Assembly (NCBI RefSeq): GCF_004001245.1
Contig: NZ_AP018724.1
Location: 496,001 to 560,000, forward strand
Direction: 5' to 3'
Origin: Sulfurivermis fontis
GTDB taxonomy: Bacteria; Pseudomonadota; Gammaproteobacteria; Thiohalomonadales; Thiohalomonadaceae
DNA length: 64,000 nucleotides
The position numbers and the translations under genes were made by a program. Numbering within the stretch: position 1 is the stretch's first letter; every line of letters begins with the position of its first letter. Shown here in pieces: positions 56,791 to 64,000 of the stretch. Below the pieces are notes generated by a model, which was given only the letters and a program-made list of their open reading frames with translations, had not been told where the DNA came from and searched no databases.

Positions 56791-57609
56791 ATGGCCACTA
56801 TCGGCGCCACGCAGAGCATGGCCCTGTTCTGCGACTTCGAGAACGTCGCCCTCGGCGTGCGCGATGCCAAATACGACAAGTTCGACATCGGCAAGGTGCT
56901 GGAGAAGTTGCTGCTCAAGGGCAGCATCGTGGTGAAGAAGGCCTATTGCGACTGGGAGCGTTACAAGGAATTCAAGGCGCCCATGCACGAGGCCTCCTTT
57001 GAACTCATCGAGATTCCCCATGTGCGCCAGTCGGGCAAGAATTCCGCCGATATCCGCATGGTGGTGGATGCCCTCGACCTCTGTTACACCAAGTCCCACG
57101 TCGATACCTTCGTCATAATCTCCGGTGATTCGGACTTCTCGCCGCTGGTGTCCAAGCTGCGCGAGAACAACAAGCTGGTGATTGGCGTCGGCGTAAAGAA
57201 GTCCACTTCGGACCTGCTCATCGCCAACTGCGACGAGTTCATCTTCTACGACGATCTGGTGCGCGAGCAGGAAAAGAAAAAGACCCGCAGCCGCAAGAAG
57301 GCGGCGAAGAAGAGCGCGGAAAGCAAGGAGGTGCCGCGCGACGAGGAAGACAAGGTGCAGGAGGCCTTCGACCTGGTGACCGAGACGGTGGAGGCGCTGT
57401 TCGCCGAACGCGGCGAGGAAGAAACCATCTGGGCCTCGATGGTCAAGCAGGCCCTGAAGCGGCGCAAGCCCGGCTTCAACGAGTCTTATTACGGTTTCCG
57501 CTCCTTCAGCAAATTGCTGGAGGAAATGGCGGCGCGTCACCTACTGCAGATGGTGCGGGACGACAAGTCCGGCAATATCCTTATCCGCAGCGTGGCCCAC
57601 GAGGAGTAG
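56791..57609 (+). CDS. NYN-domain protein with C-terminal LOTUS/OST-HTH domain
   Basis: A 272-residue protein. The NYN (PIN-like) nuclease domain covers about 1-160, with acidic residues in ALFCDFENVALG, SADIRMVVDALD and IISGDSDFSPL. A Lys/Arg-rich linker (EKKKTRSRKKAAKK) follows, then an OST-HTH/LOTUS domain (about 200-268, with TIWASMVKQALKRRKPGFNES). This LabA/MARF1-like pair binds and cuts RNA in characterised relatives. It begins 10 bp after the cupin gene. Confidence 0.9.
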   Translation: MATIGATQSMALFCDFENVALGVRDAKYDKFDIGKVLEKLLLKGSIVVKKAYCDWERYKEFKAPMHEASFELIEIPHVRQSGKNSADIRMVVDALDLCYTKSHVDTFVIISGDSDFSPLVSKLRENNKLVIGVGVKKSTSDLLIANCDEFIFYDDLVREQEKKKTRSRKKAAKKSAESKEVPRDEEDKVQEAFDLVTETVEALFAERGEEETIWASMVKQALKRRKPGFNESYYGFRSFSKLLEEMAARHLLQMVRDDKSGNILIRSVAHEE

Positions 57610-57800
57610 GGTAACGCCCCTGTATCTTGCAGACCTATTGCCATCGCCAGGCCAATGCGCTAGGGCCTGGTCGCCCGGGAACAATCTCGGGATGGACTCA
57701 TACCGTGGCGCGGCTACAATAGGCGCCGCCGCCGGCAGTGGATGCACCGCGGCATTTCCCGACGGCAGGGACCGGCCTACCGACTCTTGTGGTGTTTGCT

Positions 57801-58460
57801 ATGGCGACGATGGTGCTGAAAACCCATGATGGCAACGAGGCCGAGGCTTATGTCACCGGCCCGGATACGGCACGCCATGCCGTGCTGATTATCCATGACT
57901 GGTGGGGTGTGCTGAAGTACAACCAGCAGTGGGCCGACCGTATCGCCGCGCTGGGCTACAAGGCGATGGTCCTCGACCTGTACGACGGTGAGAAGGCCAG
58001 TAATGCCGAACAGGCCGGCGAGCTGATGCGCAACCTGGACCAGGATATCGCCGACAACAAACTGCTGGTGGCGCTGGAGTACCTCAAGCAGGGGGGGCGT
58101 ACCGTCACCACCCTGGGCTGGTCGCTGGGTGGGCGTCAGGCGCTGCTGGCGGCGCTGCTCGATCCGGACACCGTGACCTCCGCCATCCTGTTCTACTGCC
58201 GCATGGTCACTGATGTGGCGGCATTGCGCGAGCTGGGTGGCCCGGTGCTGGCGATCTATGCCCAGCAGGAGCGCACCTGGCCGGACAAGATGGAAAGCTT
58301 CAACAAGGCCATGGCCGCCGCCGGCAAGACCGTGGAAACCCACACCTTCGATGCCGGTCACGGCTTCGTCAACCCCGGTAGCGAGCGTTACAACGAGGCC
58401 ATCGCCAACCGTTCCTGGGAGCTGGTGAAGGAATTTCTGCAGCGCGTCGCCCCAGTGTGA
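57801..58460 (+). CDS. dienelactone-hydrolase-family alpha/beta hydrolase
   Basis: A 219-residue alpha/beta hydrolase: HDWWGVLKYNQQWADRIA near the N-terminus, the nucleophile elbow GWSLGGRQ and the late His in TFDAGHGFVNPG. The nucleophile is Ser rather than the Cys of true dienelactone hydrolases, so it is probably an esterase of unknown substrate. A GTG start upstream was not chosen. The 190 bp before it contain a half of the family B repeat (cttgtatct-like). Confidence 0.87.
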   Translation: MATMVLKTHDGNEAEAYVTGPDTARHAVLIIHDWWGVLKYNQQWADRIAALGYKAMVLDLYDGEKASNAEQAGELMRNLDQDIADNKLLVALEYLKQGGRTVTTLGWSLGGRQALLAALLDPDTVTSAILFYCRMVTDVAALRELGGPVLAIYAQQERTWPDKMESFNKAMAAAGKTVETHTFDAGHGFVNPGSERYNEAIANRSWELVKEFLQRVAPV

Positions 58461-58525
58461 GATAGTGCCTCCTCTTTTTGCGCCTGGCCGCATGCCAGGC
58501 TGTTGCACGATAACCCGTTGGAACC

Positions 58526-58897
58526 ATGCAGGAACGACGCGCCAGTCCCCGTGTAAAAATCCGCTTCAAGGTTGGTGTCATGCTGTCCGGCGGCGGGGTG
58601 CACTACGTCTGGACCTACGACATCTCTCTCGGCGGTATGCAGCTGCTCAGCGAATACAGCGCCGATGTCGGTGATGTGCTGCGCATCTTCTTCAGCGCCC
58701 TGGATACCGAGACCGACGAGTATGTCCGCGTCATGGCACGCGTGCGCGTGGTGCGTTCGGTGTATGACGGCAGCGAGCAGTGCTTCCGTATCGGCGTGGA
58801 GTTTGTCGATTTCGACGGCGACGGCCGCACCGTCTACAACCGCTACCTCGATTCCCGTCTCTATTCCCGCTACGGTCAACGCCTCGGCGTGGGCTGA
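58526..58897 (+). CDS. PilZ-domain protein
   Basis: A 123-residue c-di-GMP receptor consisting of a single PilZ domain. The N-terminal RxxxR block is ERRASPRVKIRF and the second block is YDISLGGMQLLS (D/NxSxxG), both needed for c-di-GMP binding. It has no output domain. It converges on mutH with 4 bp between the stops. May connect with motility or pilus functions, like the GspE-type ATPase upstream, but no direct link is shown. Confidence 0.92.
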   Translation: MQERRASPRVKIRFKVGVMLSGGGVHYVWTYDISLGGMQLLSEYSADVGDVLRIFFSALDTETDEYVRVMARVRVVRSVYDGSEQCFRIGVEFVDFDGDGRTVYNRYLDSRLYSRYGQRLGVG

Positions 58898-58901
58898 GTG
58901 C

Positions 58902-59579
58902 TCATCCCGGCAGCACGAAGTGCTGCCGCAGGATGGCGGCAGTGAAGGCGGCACGCAGGTAGTAGCCGCGCGGGTTGGTGAGTACGCGCTCGCCATCGAG
59001 CCCCACGGTGTGGCGCAGGGCGCGGCTGTTGGCGGCCTTGGGGCGGATCTGCAGCACCTCGCCGTGGCGTGCGCTGATCTGTTCCAGTTCGCCGAGCAGG
59101 ATGCGTTCGTTCAGTTCCTCCCAGTCGCGGCGCAGCAGCGCCTCCTCTGCCGCTGACGGACTCCATAGCAGGGCGCTGCCGACGTGCCGTTCGGCCAGTG
59201 GGATATTCTTGTCCGCCTGTACCGGCAGCCACAGCACGCGTGCCAGTTTGCGCCGCAGCCAGCTGTGTTCCCAGTCTTCCCCCGCCGTTTCCAGCGGTAC
59301 GGTACAGACATAGGTGGATTCGCGCGGCAGGCCGCGGCCGTCTACCGGCAGGGTCTTGAGTTCCACACCGATGGCCTCAAAGTCAGGGGCGGCGAGCGAG
59401 CCGGCGCTGGCGCCGAGGGCCTGTTCGAGGAGCTGTCCCACCCAGCCCTTGTGGCGGCGCAGATCGGCCGGTACCGTTACCCCCAGTCCGGCAGCGATAT
59501 CGCCCAGCGTGCGGCCGGCAAGGCGGTGCGCGCGGGCGAGCAATTCTGTTTCGTCGCGGGGAGGGGGTATGTGGGGCAT
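58902..59579 (-). CDS. mutH: DNA mismatch repair endonuclease MutH
   Basis: Nicks the unmethylated strand at hemimethylated GATC in methyl-directed mismatch repair. It has 225 residues (229 in E. coli). The catalytic DX6-EXK is in [34 protein letters not shown] and [10 protein letters not shown] are typical. Its presence implies Dam methylation and the MutS/MutL system elsewhere in the genome, and places the organism in the gammaproteobacterial group that uses it. Confidence 0.95.
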   Translation of the reverse strand: MPHIPPPRDETELLARAHRLAGRTLGDIAAGLGVTVPADLRRHKGWVGQLLEQALGASAGSLAAPDFEAIGVELKTLPVDGRGLPRESTYVCTVPLETAGEDWEHSWLRRKLARVLWLPVQADKNIPLAERHVGSALLWSPSAAEEALLRRDWEELNERILLGELEQISARHGEVLQIRPKAANSRALRHTVGLDGERVLTNPRGYYLRAAFTAAILRQHFVLPG

Positions 59580-59671
59580 GGCGTGAGTATGCTCAGCCGC
59601 CCCGTTCGTGTCGAGCCGTCAAGCCCGATACACTGTCATCCGACGCATCCGTCCGCAAAGGAGAACCCGCA

Positions 59672-60262
59672 ATGAATGAACCTCTGAACGATACGGCCCT
59701 GGACACCCTGTTCCGCGCGGCCCGCAGCTTCAGTCACTGGCAGGACCGCTCGGTGAGCGAGGCGCAGCTGCGTGCGCTGTACGACCTGATGAAGTGGGGG
59801 CCGACCGCCGCCAACAGTTGTCCGGCGCGCATCGTGTTCGTGCAGAGCGCGGCGGCCAAGGCGCGGCTCAAGCCCTGCCTGGCGGAGGGCAATGTGGACA
59901 AGTCCATGTCCGCCCCGGTGGTGGCGATCATCGGCATGGACCTGGAGTTCTACGAGAAACTGCCGTGGCTGTTCCCGCACACCGATGCCCGTTCCTGGTA
60001 TGCCGGCAAGCCGGACAAGATCGCCGCCAGCGCCACCCTCAATACCGCGTTGCAAGGCGGCTATTTCATCCTCGCCGCGCGCAGCCTGGGGCTGGATTGC
60101 GGCCCGATGTCCGGTTTCGACAACGCAAAATTGGATGCGGAGTTCTTCCCCGACGGCAAGGTGAAGTCGCTGTTCATCTGCGCCCTGGGCTATGGCGTGC
60201 GCGAGAAGCTGTATCCGCGCGGGCCGCGCCTGGCCTTTGAGGAGGCGTGCCGCATCGAATGA
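59672..60262 (+). CDS. malonic semialdehyde reductase / nitroreductase family (RutE-like)
   Basis: A 196-residue FMN-dependent oxidoreductase of the NfsA/RutE type. [23 protein letters not shown] and [23 protein letters not shown] are as in RutE/HadB, which reduce malonic semialdehyde or related aldehydes. No other rut gene is nearby, so the pyrimidine pathway role is not supported by context. It is divergent from mutH. Confidence 0.88.
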   Translation: MNEPLNDTALDTLFRAARSFSHWQDRSVSEAQLRALYDLMKWGPTAANSCPARIVFVQSAAAKARLKPCLAEGNVDKSMSAPVVAIIGMDLEFYEKLPWLFPHTDARSWYAGKPDKIAASATLNTALQGGYFILAARSLGLDCGPMSGFDNAKLDAEFFPDGKVKSLFICALGYGVREKLYPRGPRLAFEEACRIE

Positions 60263-60499
60263 CAGGCACGCGATGCGGGGTGCGAGCTACGCGCCGGCTC
60301 ATCCCCCGCGCCTGGCATCTTGTGCCTCGTGTAAGGCCCCGGCGGCAAAGGAAAGGTGGCGGTTTCCGGTTGCAGGGTGACGTGGTCGAGGGCAAAGCGC
60401 TCGTGCAGCAGGCTCCCAAGCGGCGAGACGGGCGGGCACGATTGCATGCGGCCAGCGTGGTCGTGGCGGCAGGCAGCGAGTAGCTGTGGCCGGGACGGG

Positions 60500-60844
60500 T
60501 CAGCCGATCACCTGGCCACGATAGATGCGGCGCACGTCGGCGGATTTTCCTTCCGGCGCCTGCGCAGCGGCTGTCACCGGGGCGCCACGGTAGCGCGGTG
60601 CCGCCGGCGCGGCGGGTTCGGGAACCGCTTCCGTCGCCGTCAGGCTCTCCAGTTCGCGTCCCATCTGCCGCAGCAGGGTGTTGCGGGCGCGGGCGGCAAA
60701 GGCGATCAGTTCTTCCGTGGCATCCGTCTCGCTCAGCAGCACGGTCACACCGAACTCTTCGCGCACCATGCGCCGCATCATCAGCATCAGGCGGATGCGT
60801 TCGCGGGACAGTTCGTTGCCTGGGGTCGGGCGTGGGGTCTGCAT
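60500..60844 (-). CDS. hypothetical protein
   Basis: A 114-residue protein with no family recognised. It has an N-terminal helical Met/Arg-rich stretch (ERIRLMLMMRRMVREEFGV), ATEELIAFAARARNTLLRQ and a Pro/Ala-rich tail ending YRGQVIG. No signal peptide or membrane helix. Coding is supported by the even codon pattern and the GGAGAG before the start; function unknown. Confidence 0.6.
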   Translation of the reverse strand: MQTPRPTPGNELSRERIRLMLMMRRMVREEFGVTVLLSETDATEELIAFAARARNTLLRQMGRELESLTATEAVPEPAAPAAPRYRGAPVTAAAQAPEGKSADVRRIYRGQVIG

Positions 60845-61012
60845 CGTTCACTCTCCTTGGGGGCAATACCGATGACAGAGCAAAAGACGGGCCAGCGCGC
60901 CGACGCGCACCGGCGCGGCAATTCCGCTGCCGGGTGAACGATATCGGGGCAGCGGCGCCGCGCTGTGCCCTGGGGTAGTGCAGCGGCACGTCAGCTGCGC
61001 CGCTTGGCGCCG

Positions 61013-61192
61013 TTACGGTTTGGGCTTGAGCATCACCAGATACATGCCGAGGCCGGCCACCGCGGCCCACAGCACCATGGCGAGGGGGCCGAAGGTTTCC
61101 CACATCGAACCCATGAACAGCAGCATGACGAGGGCGAGGCCAAGGACGGCGTTGCCGAGCCAGAAGTTGGGGCCGAATTCGTTGTCGTTCAT
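61013..61192 (-). CDS. small membrane protein of unknown function
   Basis: A 59-residue ORF (MNDNEFGPNFWLGNAVLGLA then two hydrophobic helices at about 12-28 and 36-55, ending MLKPKP). It lies 12 bp downstream of... rather, upstream in direction of transcription it follows moaC by 12 bp and so is probably co-transcribed with it. It is too short for a family call. The strong hydrophobic pattern and Asn-Glu-rich start support a real gene. Confidence 0.65.
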   Translation of the reverse strand: MNDNEFGPNFWLGNAVLGLALVMLLFMGSMWETFGPLAMVLWAAVAGLGMYLVMLKPKP

Positions 61193-61204
61193 CGTGGCGC
61201 AGTT

Positions 61205-61693
61205 TCAGGCAGTGGGTTCTTCGCGCTGCCAGTGGCCGGACTTGCCGCCCTTCTTTTCCAGCAGACGCACGTTGTCGATGGTCATGCCGCGGTCGACGGC
61301 CTTGCACATGTCGTACACGGTGAGCAGGGCGACCTGCACGGCGGTGAGCGCCTCCATCTCCACGCCGGTCTGGCCGGCGGTTTCGCAGGTGGCGCGGCAG
61401 TGCACGGCATTGTTGCTCTCATCCAGTTCGAATTCGATGTCGACGTGGGTGAGGGCGATGGGATGGCACAGCGGGATCAGTTCGGCGGTCTTCTTGGCGC
61501 CCATGATACCGGCGATACGCGCCACGCCGAGCACGTCGCCCTTCTTCGCCGTCCCCTGCTGCACCAGCGCCAGGGTCGCCGGCAGCATGGTGATGCGCCC
61601 GGCGGCGACGGCGGTGCGCGCGGTGATTGCCTTGGCGCCGACGTCGACCATGTGGGCCGCGCCGGCAGGGTTGAAATGGGTCAATTCGCTCAT
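61205..61693 (-). CDS. moaC: cyclic pyranopterin monophosphate synthase
   Basis: Makes cyclic pyranopterin monophosphate, the first pterin of molybdenum cofactor synthesis, together with MoaA. It has 162 residues (161 in E. coli). Signatures are [40 protein letters not shown] and [24 protein letters not shown]. It is divergent from moaDE with a 75-bp gap. MoaA is not in the window. Confidence 0.95.
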   Translation of the reverse strand: MSELTHFNPAGAAHMVDVGAKAITARTAVAAGRITMLPATLALVQQGTAKKGDVLGVARIAGIMGAKKTAELIPLCHPIALTHVDIEFELDESNNAVHCRATCETAGQTGVEMEALTAVQVALLTVYDMCKAVDRGMTIDNVRLLEKKGGKSGHWQREEPTA

Positions 61694-61768
61694 GATCGTC
61701 GCCAAGTGGTTCGCTTCGGTCAACCATGATAGGCTCTCGGCAGTTTGGGGCGCAATTGAGCGGAGGCC

Positions 61769-62008
61769 ATGACCATGACTGTCGCGGTGAAATTTTTTGC
61801 CAGCCTGAAGGAACAATTGGGCTGCGACGGCGCCACGGTGGAGATCGGCGAGGTGGCGACGGCGGCCGATGTCTGGCTGCAGGCCGCGGGTGGCAAGGCC
61901 ATGCCAGGCAACGTGCTGGTGGCCATCAACATGGAGTATGCCGATCAGAATGCCACCGTGCACGACGGTGACGAGGTGGCCTTCTTCCCGCCGGTGACCG
62001 GAGGCTGA
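61769..62008 (+). CDS. moaD: molybdopterin synthase, small subunit
   Basis: Ubiquitin-like sulfur carrier of 79 residues that ends in the conserved Gly-Gly (PPVTGG), which receives the sulfur as a thiocarboxylate and donates it to precursor Z. The start may be the second ATG (61775). It is followed 1 bp later by moaE. Confidence 0.93.
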   Translation: MTMTVAVKFFASLKEQLGCDGATVEIGEVATAADVWLQAAGGKAMPGNVLVAINMEYADQNATVHDGDEVAFFPPVTGG

Positions 62009-62009
62009 G

Positions 62010-62453
62010 ATGAAGATCGAGGTGCGTGCCGCACCGCTGGAGCCCTGGCGCGAGGTGGCGGACTACGAGCAGGCGCAGAGCGCGCTGCACGGTGCCGCCG
62101 GGGCGGCGGCGGTGTTTGTCGGCACCATGCGCGACATCAACGAAGGCGCCCCAGTGACGGCGATGACCCTGGAACATTATCCGGGGATGACCGAGCGGCA
62201 CCTGGAGAAGATCTGCCGCACGGCCGCCGAACGCTGGACACTGCTCGATACCCTGGTGGTCCATCGCGTCGGCGAACTGCACCCGGCCGATCCCATCGTC
62301 CTGGTCGCGGTATGGTCGGCGCACCGCAAGGACGCCTTCGAGGCCTGCCGCTACATCATGGAAGACCTCAAGTCCAATGCCCCGTTCTGGAAGAAGGAAC
62401 GGCTGCCGGAGGGTGGCCACCGCTGGGTGGAAAAGAACACCGCCGGATATTGA
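62010..62453 (+). CDS. moaE: molybdopterin synthase, large subunit
   Basis: Catalytic subunit of molybdopterin synthase that inserts two sulfurs from MoaD. It has 147 residues: [28 protein letters not shown] and [23 protein letters not shown], with the active-site Lys in [10 protein letters not shown]. Coupled to moaD. Confidence 0.95.
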   Translation: MKIEVRAAPLEPWREVADYEQAQSALHGAAGAAAVFVGTMRDINEGAPVTAMTLEHYPGMTERHLEKICRTAAERWTLLDTLVVHRVGELHPADPIVLVAVWSAHRKDAFEACRYIMEDLKSNAPFWKKERLPEGGHRWVEKNTAGY

Positions 62454-62501
62454 CCCCGAACTCTGCCATTCACCGGGAGTGCCCGGTGCATAGGAATCAT
62501 C

Positions 62502-62897
62502 ATGACGCGTCTGAGCGACGAACAACTGAATACTTTGCAACATCTGCTCACAGCGGAGCGCGCGCGCCTGCGCGGTGAAATTCGTGATCATCTGCTCGCC
62601 ACCGACCGCGAGCAGTATGGCGATCTGGCGGGCCAGGTGCACGATGCCGGCGAAGAATCGGTCGCCGATCTGCTCGCCGACGTGAATGTGGCCGTGCTGG
62701 GACGGTTGATCATCGAACTGCGCGAGGTGGAGGCGGCGCTGGAGCGTATTGCCACCGGTGGTTACGGCCTGTGCGAGGATTGCGGCATCGATATTCCCTA
62801 CGCCCGCCTGCAGGCCTATCCGGCGGCGCGGCGCTGCGTCGAGCACCAGGCCTTGCACGAAAAGCAGTATGCCGAAGAAGGCAAGCCGACGCTCTAA
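62502..62897 (+). CDS. DksA/TraR-family zinc-finger protein
   Basis: A 131-residue protein of the DksA/TraR type: an N-terminal coiled coil (about 1-75, with DVNVAVLGRLIIELREVEAAL) and a C-terminal zinc finger (YGLCEDCGIDIPYARLQAYP then RRCVEHQ). The last ligand is His rather than Cys (CX2C...CX2H). DksA proteins bind in the RNA polymerase secondary channel; whether this one does is unknown. The stop codon TAA (62895-62897) is part of the CTAA target duplication of MITE 4. Confidence 0.88.
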   Translation: MTRLSDEQLNTLQHLLTAERARLRGEIRDHLLATDREQYGDLAGQVHDAGEESVADLLADVNVAVLGRLIIELREVEAALERIATGGYGLCEDCGIDIPYARLQAYPAARRCVEHQALHEKQYAEEGKPTL

Positions 62898-63102
62898 GGA
62901 AGGTCTGAATAAGTCCATCCTGGACTTTTCAGGTCGCTCCCGCCCCTCCCTGGGCTGCGCGACATAAGTCCATCCGTGGACAAAACCACGCCAAGCGCAA
63001 AGTGTGATTTTCGCTTGGCTTCATTTTTCAACGACTTATCGTCGTTGAAAAATGGCGGCACATCCCTGTGCCGCGGAAGCTCTGAACTTATTCAGAGCTT
63101 CC
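62898..63102 (+). mobile_element. IS5-related MITE, copy 4 (205 bp)
   Basis: Full-length copy with ends GGAAGGTCTGAATAAGT and inverted GGAAGCTCTGAATAAGT. Flanked by CTAA at 62894-62897 and 63103-63106. Differs from copy 3 at only a few positions (for example ttttcagg for ttctcagg). The left duplication contains the stop codon of the DksA-like gene, so the element forms its 3' UTR and could affect mRNA ending by its hairpins. Confidence 0.93.
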
Positions 63103-63110
63103 CTAAACAA

Positions 63111-63229
63111 AGGTACGAGATACAAGGGGCGAGGGGATGAACTCGCTATGCTCGTGTTGTTTTTGAACTCAAACAACGGTGCACGCCGCGCACGCCGTCC
63201 TCGTCCCTCGTATCTTGTCCCGCGTACCT
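63111..63229. repeat. dispersed palindromic repeat, family B (copy)
   Basis: aggtacgagatacaaggggcgagg at the left and cctcgtccctcgtatcttgtcc...cgtacct at the right (each given in part) form inverted ends of about 25 bp; the middle carries atgaactcgctatgctcg, tttgaactcaaac and gtgcacgccgcgcac. It starts 4 bp after the target duplication of MITE 4 and fills the gap up to the phosphodiesterase gene. Confidence 0.7.
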
Positions 63230-63230
63230 T

Positions 63231-63752
63231 TTATTTTTTCCATCCCGGCACGTCGCGGATCTCGAACTCCATCGTTTCCAGATCGCCGAAGATGTAGCTG
63301 GCGCGCGGGCCGACGCCGGCGACGGTGCCGGGATTGAGCAGCAGGGTGGTGCCGCCCTTGACGTTGGCGATGGTCTTGATGGCCGGCCGGTGATCATGGC
63401 CGCAGCAGACGATGTCCCAGTCGCCGGTGAGGGCGAGGGCCTGGGCGTAGTGCGGGTAGTGCACCAGGAAGATGCGCTTGCCGCCCTGCTCGAGACCGGC
63501 GTCCTGGCCGTGATAGAAGATTACGCTGTTGGGTTCCTGCGCCAGCATGAACATGGCATAGGTGTCGCCCATGTTGTTGCCGTGGATGACATGCACCGGC
63601 AGGCCGAACTGCTGCAGCGGCCGCAGCGCGGTGGGCGCCACCACGTCGCCGCAGTGCCAGACCACCTGGGCCCCCAACTCCCTGGCTTCAGCCACGGCGG
63701 CGGTGAGCAGGGAGCGGTTGTCGTGACTGTCGGATACGAGGCAGATCTTCAT
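63231..63752 (-). CDS. YfcE-type metallophosphoesterase
   Basis: A 173-residue phosphodiesterase of the MJ0936/YfcE family. Metal ligands are CLVSDSHDNRSL (Asp, His), WHCGDVV (Asp), HVIHGNNMGD (GNxD/E-type Asn), and FYHGQ / CCGHDHRP (His). It cleaves phosphodiester model substrates in characterised members; its natural substrate is not known. A single gene at the window end, preceded by a family B repeat. Confidence 0.9.
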   Translation of the reverse strand: MKICLVSDSHDNRSLLTAAVAEARELGAQVVWHCGDVVAPTALRPLQQFGLPVHVIHGNNMGDTYAMFMLAQEPNSVIFYHGQDAGLEQGGKRIFLVHYPHYAQALALTGDWDIVCCGHDHRPAIKTIANVKGGTTLLLNPGTVAGVGPRASYIFGDLETMEFEIRDVPGWKK

Positions 63753-63802
63753 GATTAGGGGGCATTGTCAGGCGATTGTGCGCTTAGGATACTCCAAACG
63801 GT

Positions 63803-63905
63803 AGGCACGGGGGACGAGGTCAAAGAAACGAGGGATTGAGTGCGCTGCGCGCGCAGTTTGAACAGCACTGCCTTCCTCGCATCTCGTATCTTGTCCCTCG
63901 TCCCT
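63803..63905. repeat. dispersed palindromic repeat, family B (copy)
   Basis: Left ggcacgggggacgagg, right ctcgtatcttgtccctcgtccct (in part), with gagtgcgctgcgcgcgc and agtttgaaca inside. It shares the order of blocks with the other three copies but its left end is degraded. Confidence 0.65.
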
Positions 63906-63922
63906 GGCGCCCGCAGGGCGCC

Positions 63923-64000
63923 CTACGGGCGGCGCTGACTCAGTCGTTCCAGCCACAACTCGATAAATCCCCAGAAACGTTCCTGCAGACGCCGGCGCCA
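63923..64000 (-). CDS. 3' end of a gene running out of the window
   Basis: The last 25 codons and TAG stop of a leftward gene: RRRLQERFWGFIELWLERLS then QRRP. The rest is outside. No family can be named from this fragment; it ends in an Arg-rich helix. A GC-rich hairpin (gcccg...cgggc) overlaps the stop. Confidence 0.65.
   Translation of the reverse strand, partial: WRRRLQERFWGFIELWLERLSQRRP

Noticed and set aside
60355-60490. Minus-strand stretch LLHERFALDHVTLQPE that looks like the C-terminus of a CDF metal transporter
   Set aside because: Only about 16 residues match, the upstream frame does not look like the transporter and there is no suitable stop after the match. A decayed remnant is possible but not shown.
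60174-61307. Long minus-strand open frame of 377 codons
   Set aside because: Arg/Pro/Gly-rich shadow frame over moaC, the small membrane protein and a hypothetical gene; typical of high-GC DNA.

Overview
The window looks like chromosomal DNA of a high-GC gammaproteobacterium, probably of the Chromatiales/Ectothiorhodospiraceae type. This is an inference from gene content and order: accBC-aroQ-tlpA-dsbD, glnE-ilvE-zinc finger-hldE-waaF, MutH, RsuA, ThiC under a TPP riboswitch, and a DsrE-like sulfur domain. No rRNA or tRNA gene was found.

Positions 1-9420 are housekeeping. A bacteriohemerythrin sits behind an FNR-type site. The leftward run cutA-dsbD-tlpA-aroQ-accB-accC combines periplasmic thiol redox with fatty-acid and aromatic biosynthesis. 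Then come rightward fxsA and groESL under a perfect CIRCE operator. An IS5-family element (9424-10581) follows, abutting a small non-autonomous relative (MITE). Next is an ECF sigma factor with an anti-sigma factor whose presumed periplasmic half is a DsrE-like domain, the most unusual gene here.

Positions 12400-34130 hold glnE, ilvE and a large lipopolysaccharide core region. This has hldE and waaF with two redox enzymes between them, four GT9 heptosyltransferase-like proteins, GT2/GT4/GT17 transferases, a UDP-glucose dehydrogenase plus UDP-xylose synthase pair, Kdo kinase, waaA and an lpxL-type acyltransferase. Several leftward genes at 23400-30000 are visibly more AT-rich than their surroundings, as expected of exchanged surface-sugar genes.

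Positions 34150-47200 hold a hemerythrin-like protein, a pcm-tolC-isochorismatase operon behind a TetR-like palindrome, and a riboswitch-led thiC that is broken by one missing C. Then come an MFS carrier, a flavin reductase-like protein, rsuA-rsmC, a cold-shock gene, an RRM protein and two unrecognised proteins.

Positions 47200-64000 hold a structured RNA candidate, recQ, a divergent pair of AF1514-like paralogues, an exported methyltransferase, an orphan GspE ATPase with a tiny Cys protein, a DUF815 ATPase, glutaredoxin, DUF1622, a cyclic-nucleotide-binding MscS channel, cupin, NYN-LOTUS protein, hydrolase, PilZ, mutH, rutE, moaC/moaDE, a DksA-like protein and a phosphodiesterase.

Two dispersed repeat families run through the window. 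Four copies of an IS5-related MITE (78-205 bp) carry CTAA-type target duplications, and two of them form the stop codon of the adjacent gene. About four copies of a ~100-bp palindromic repeat with GATACAAG/CTTGTATC ends also occur, one of which supplies the C-terminus of RecQ.
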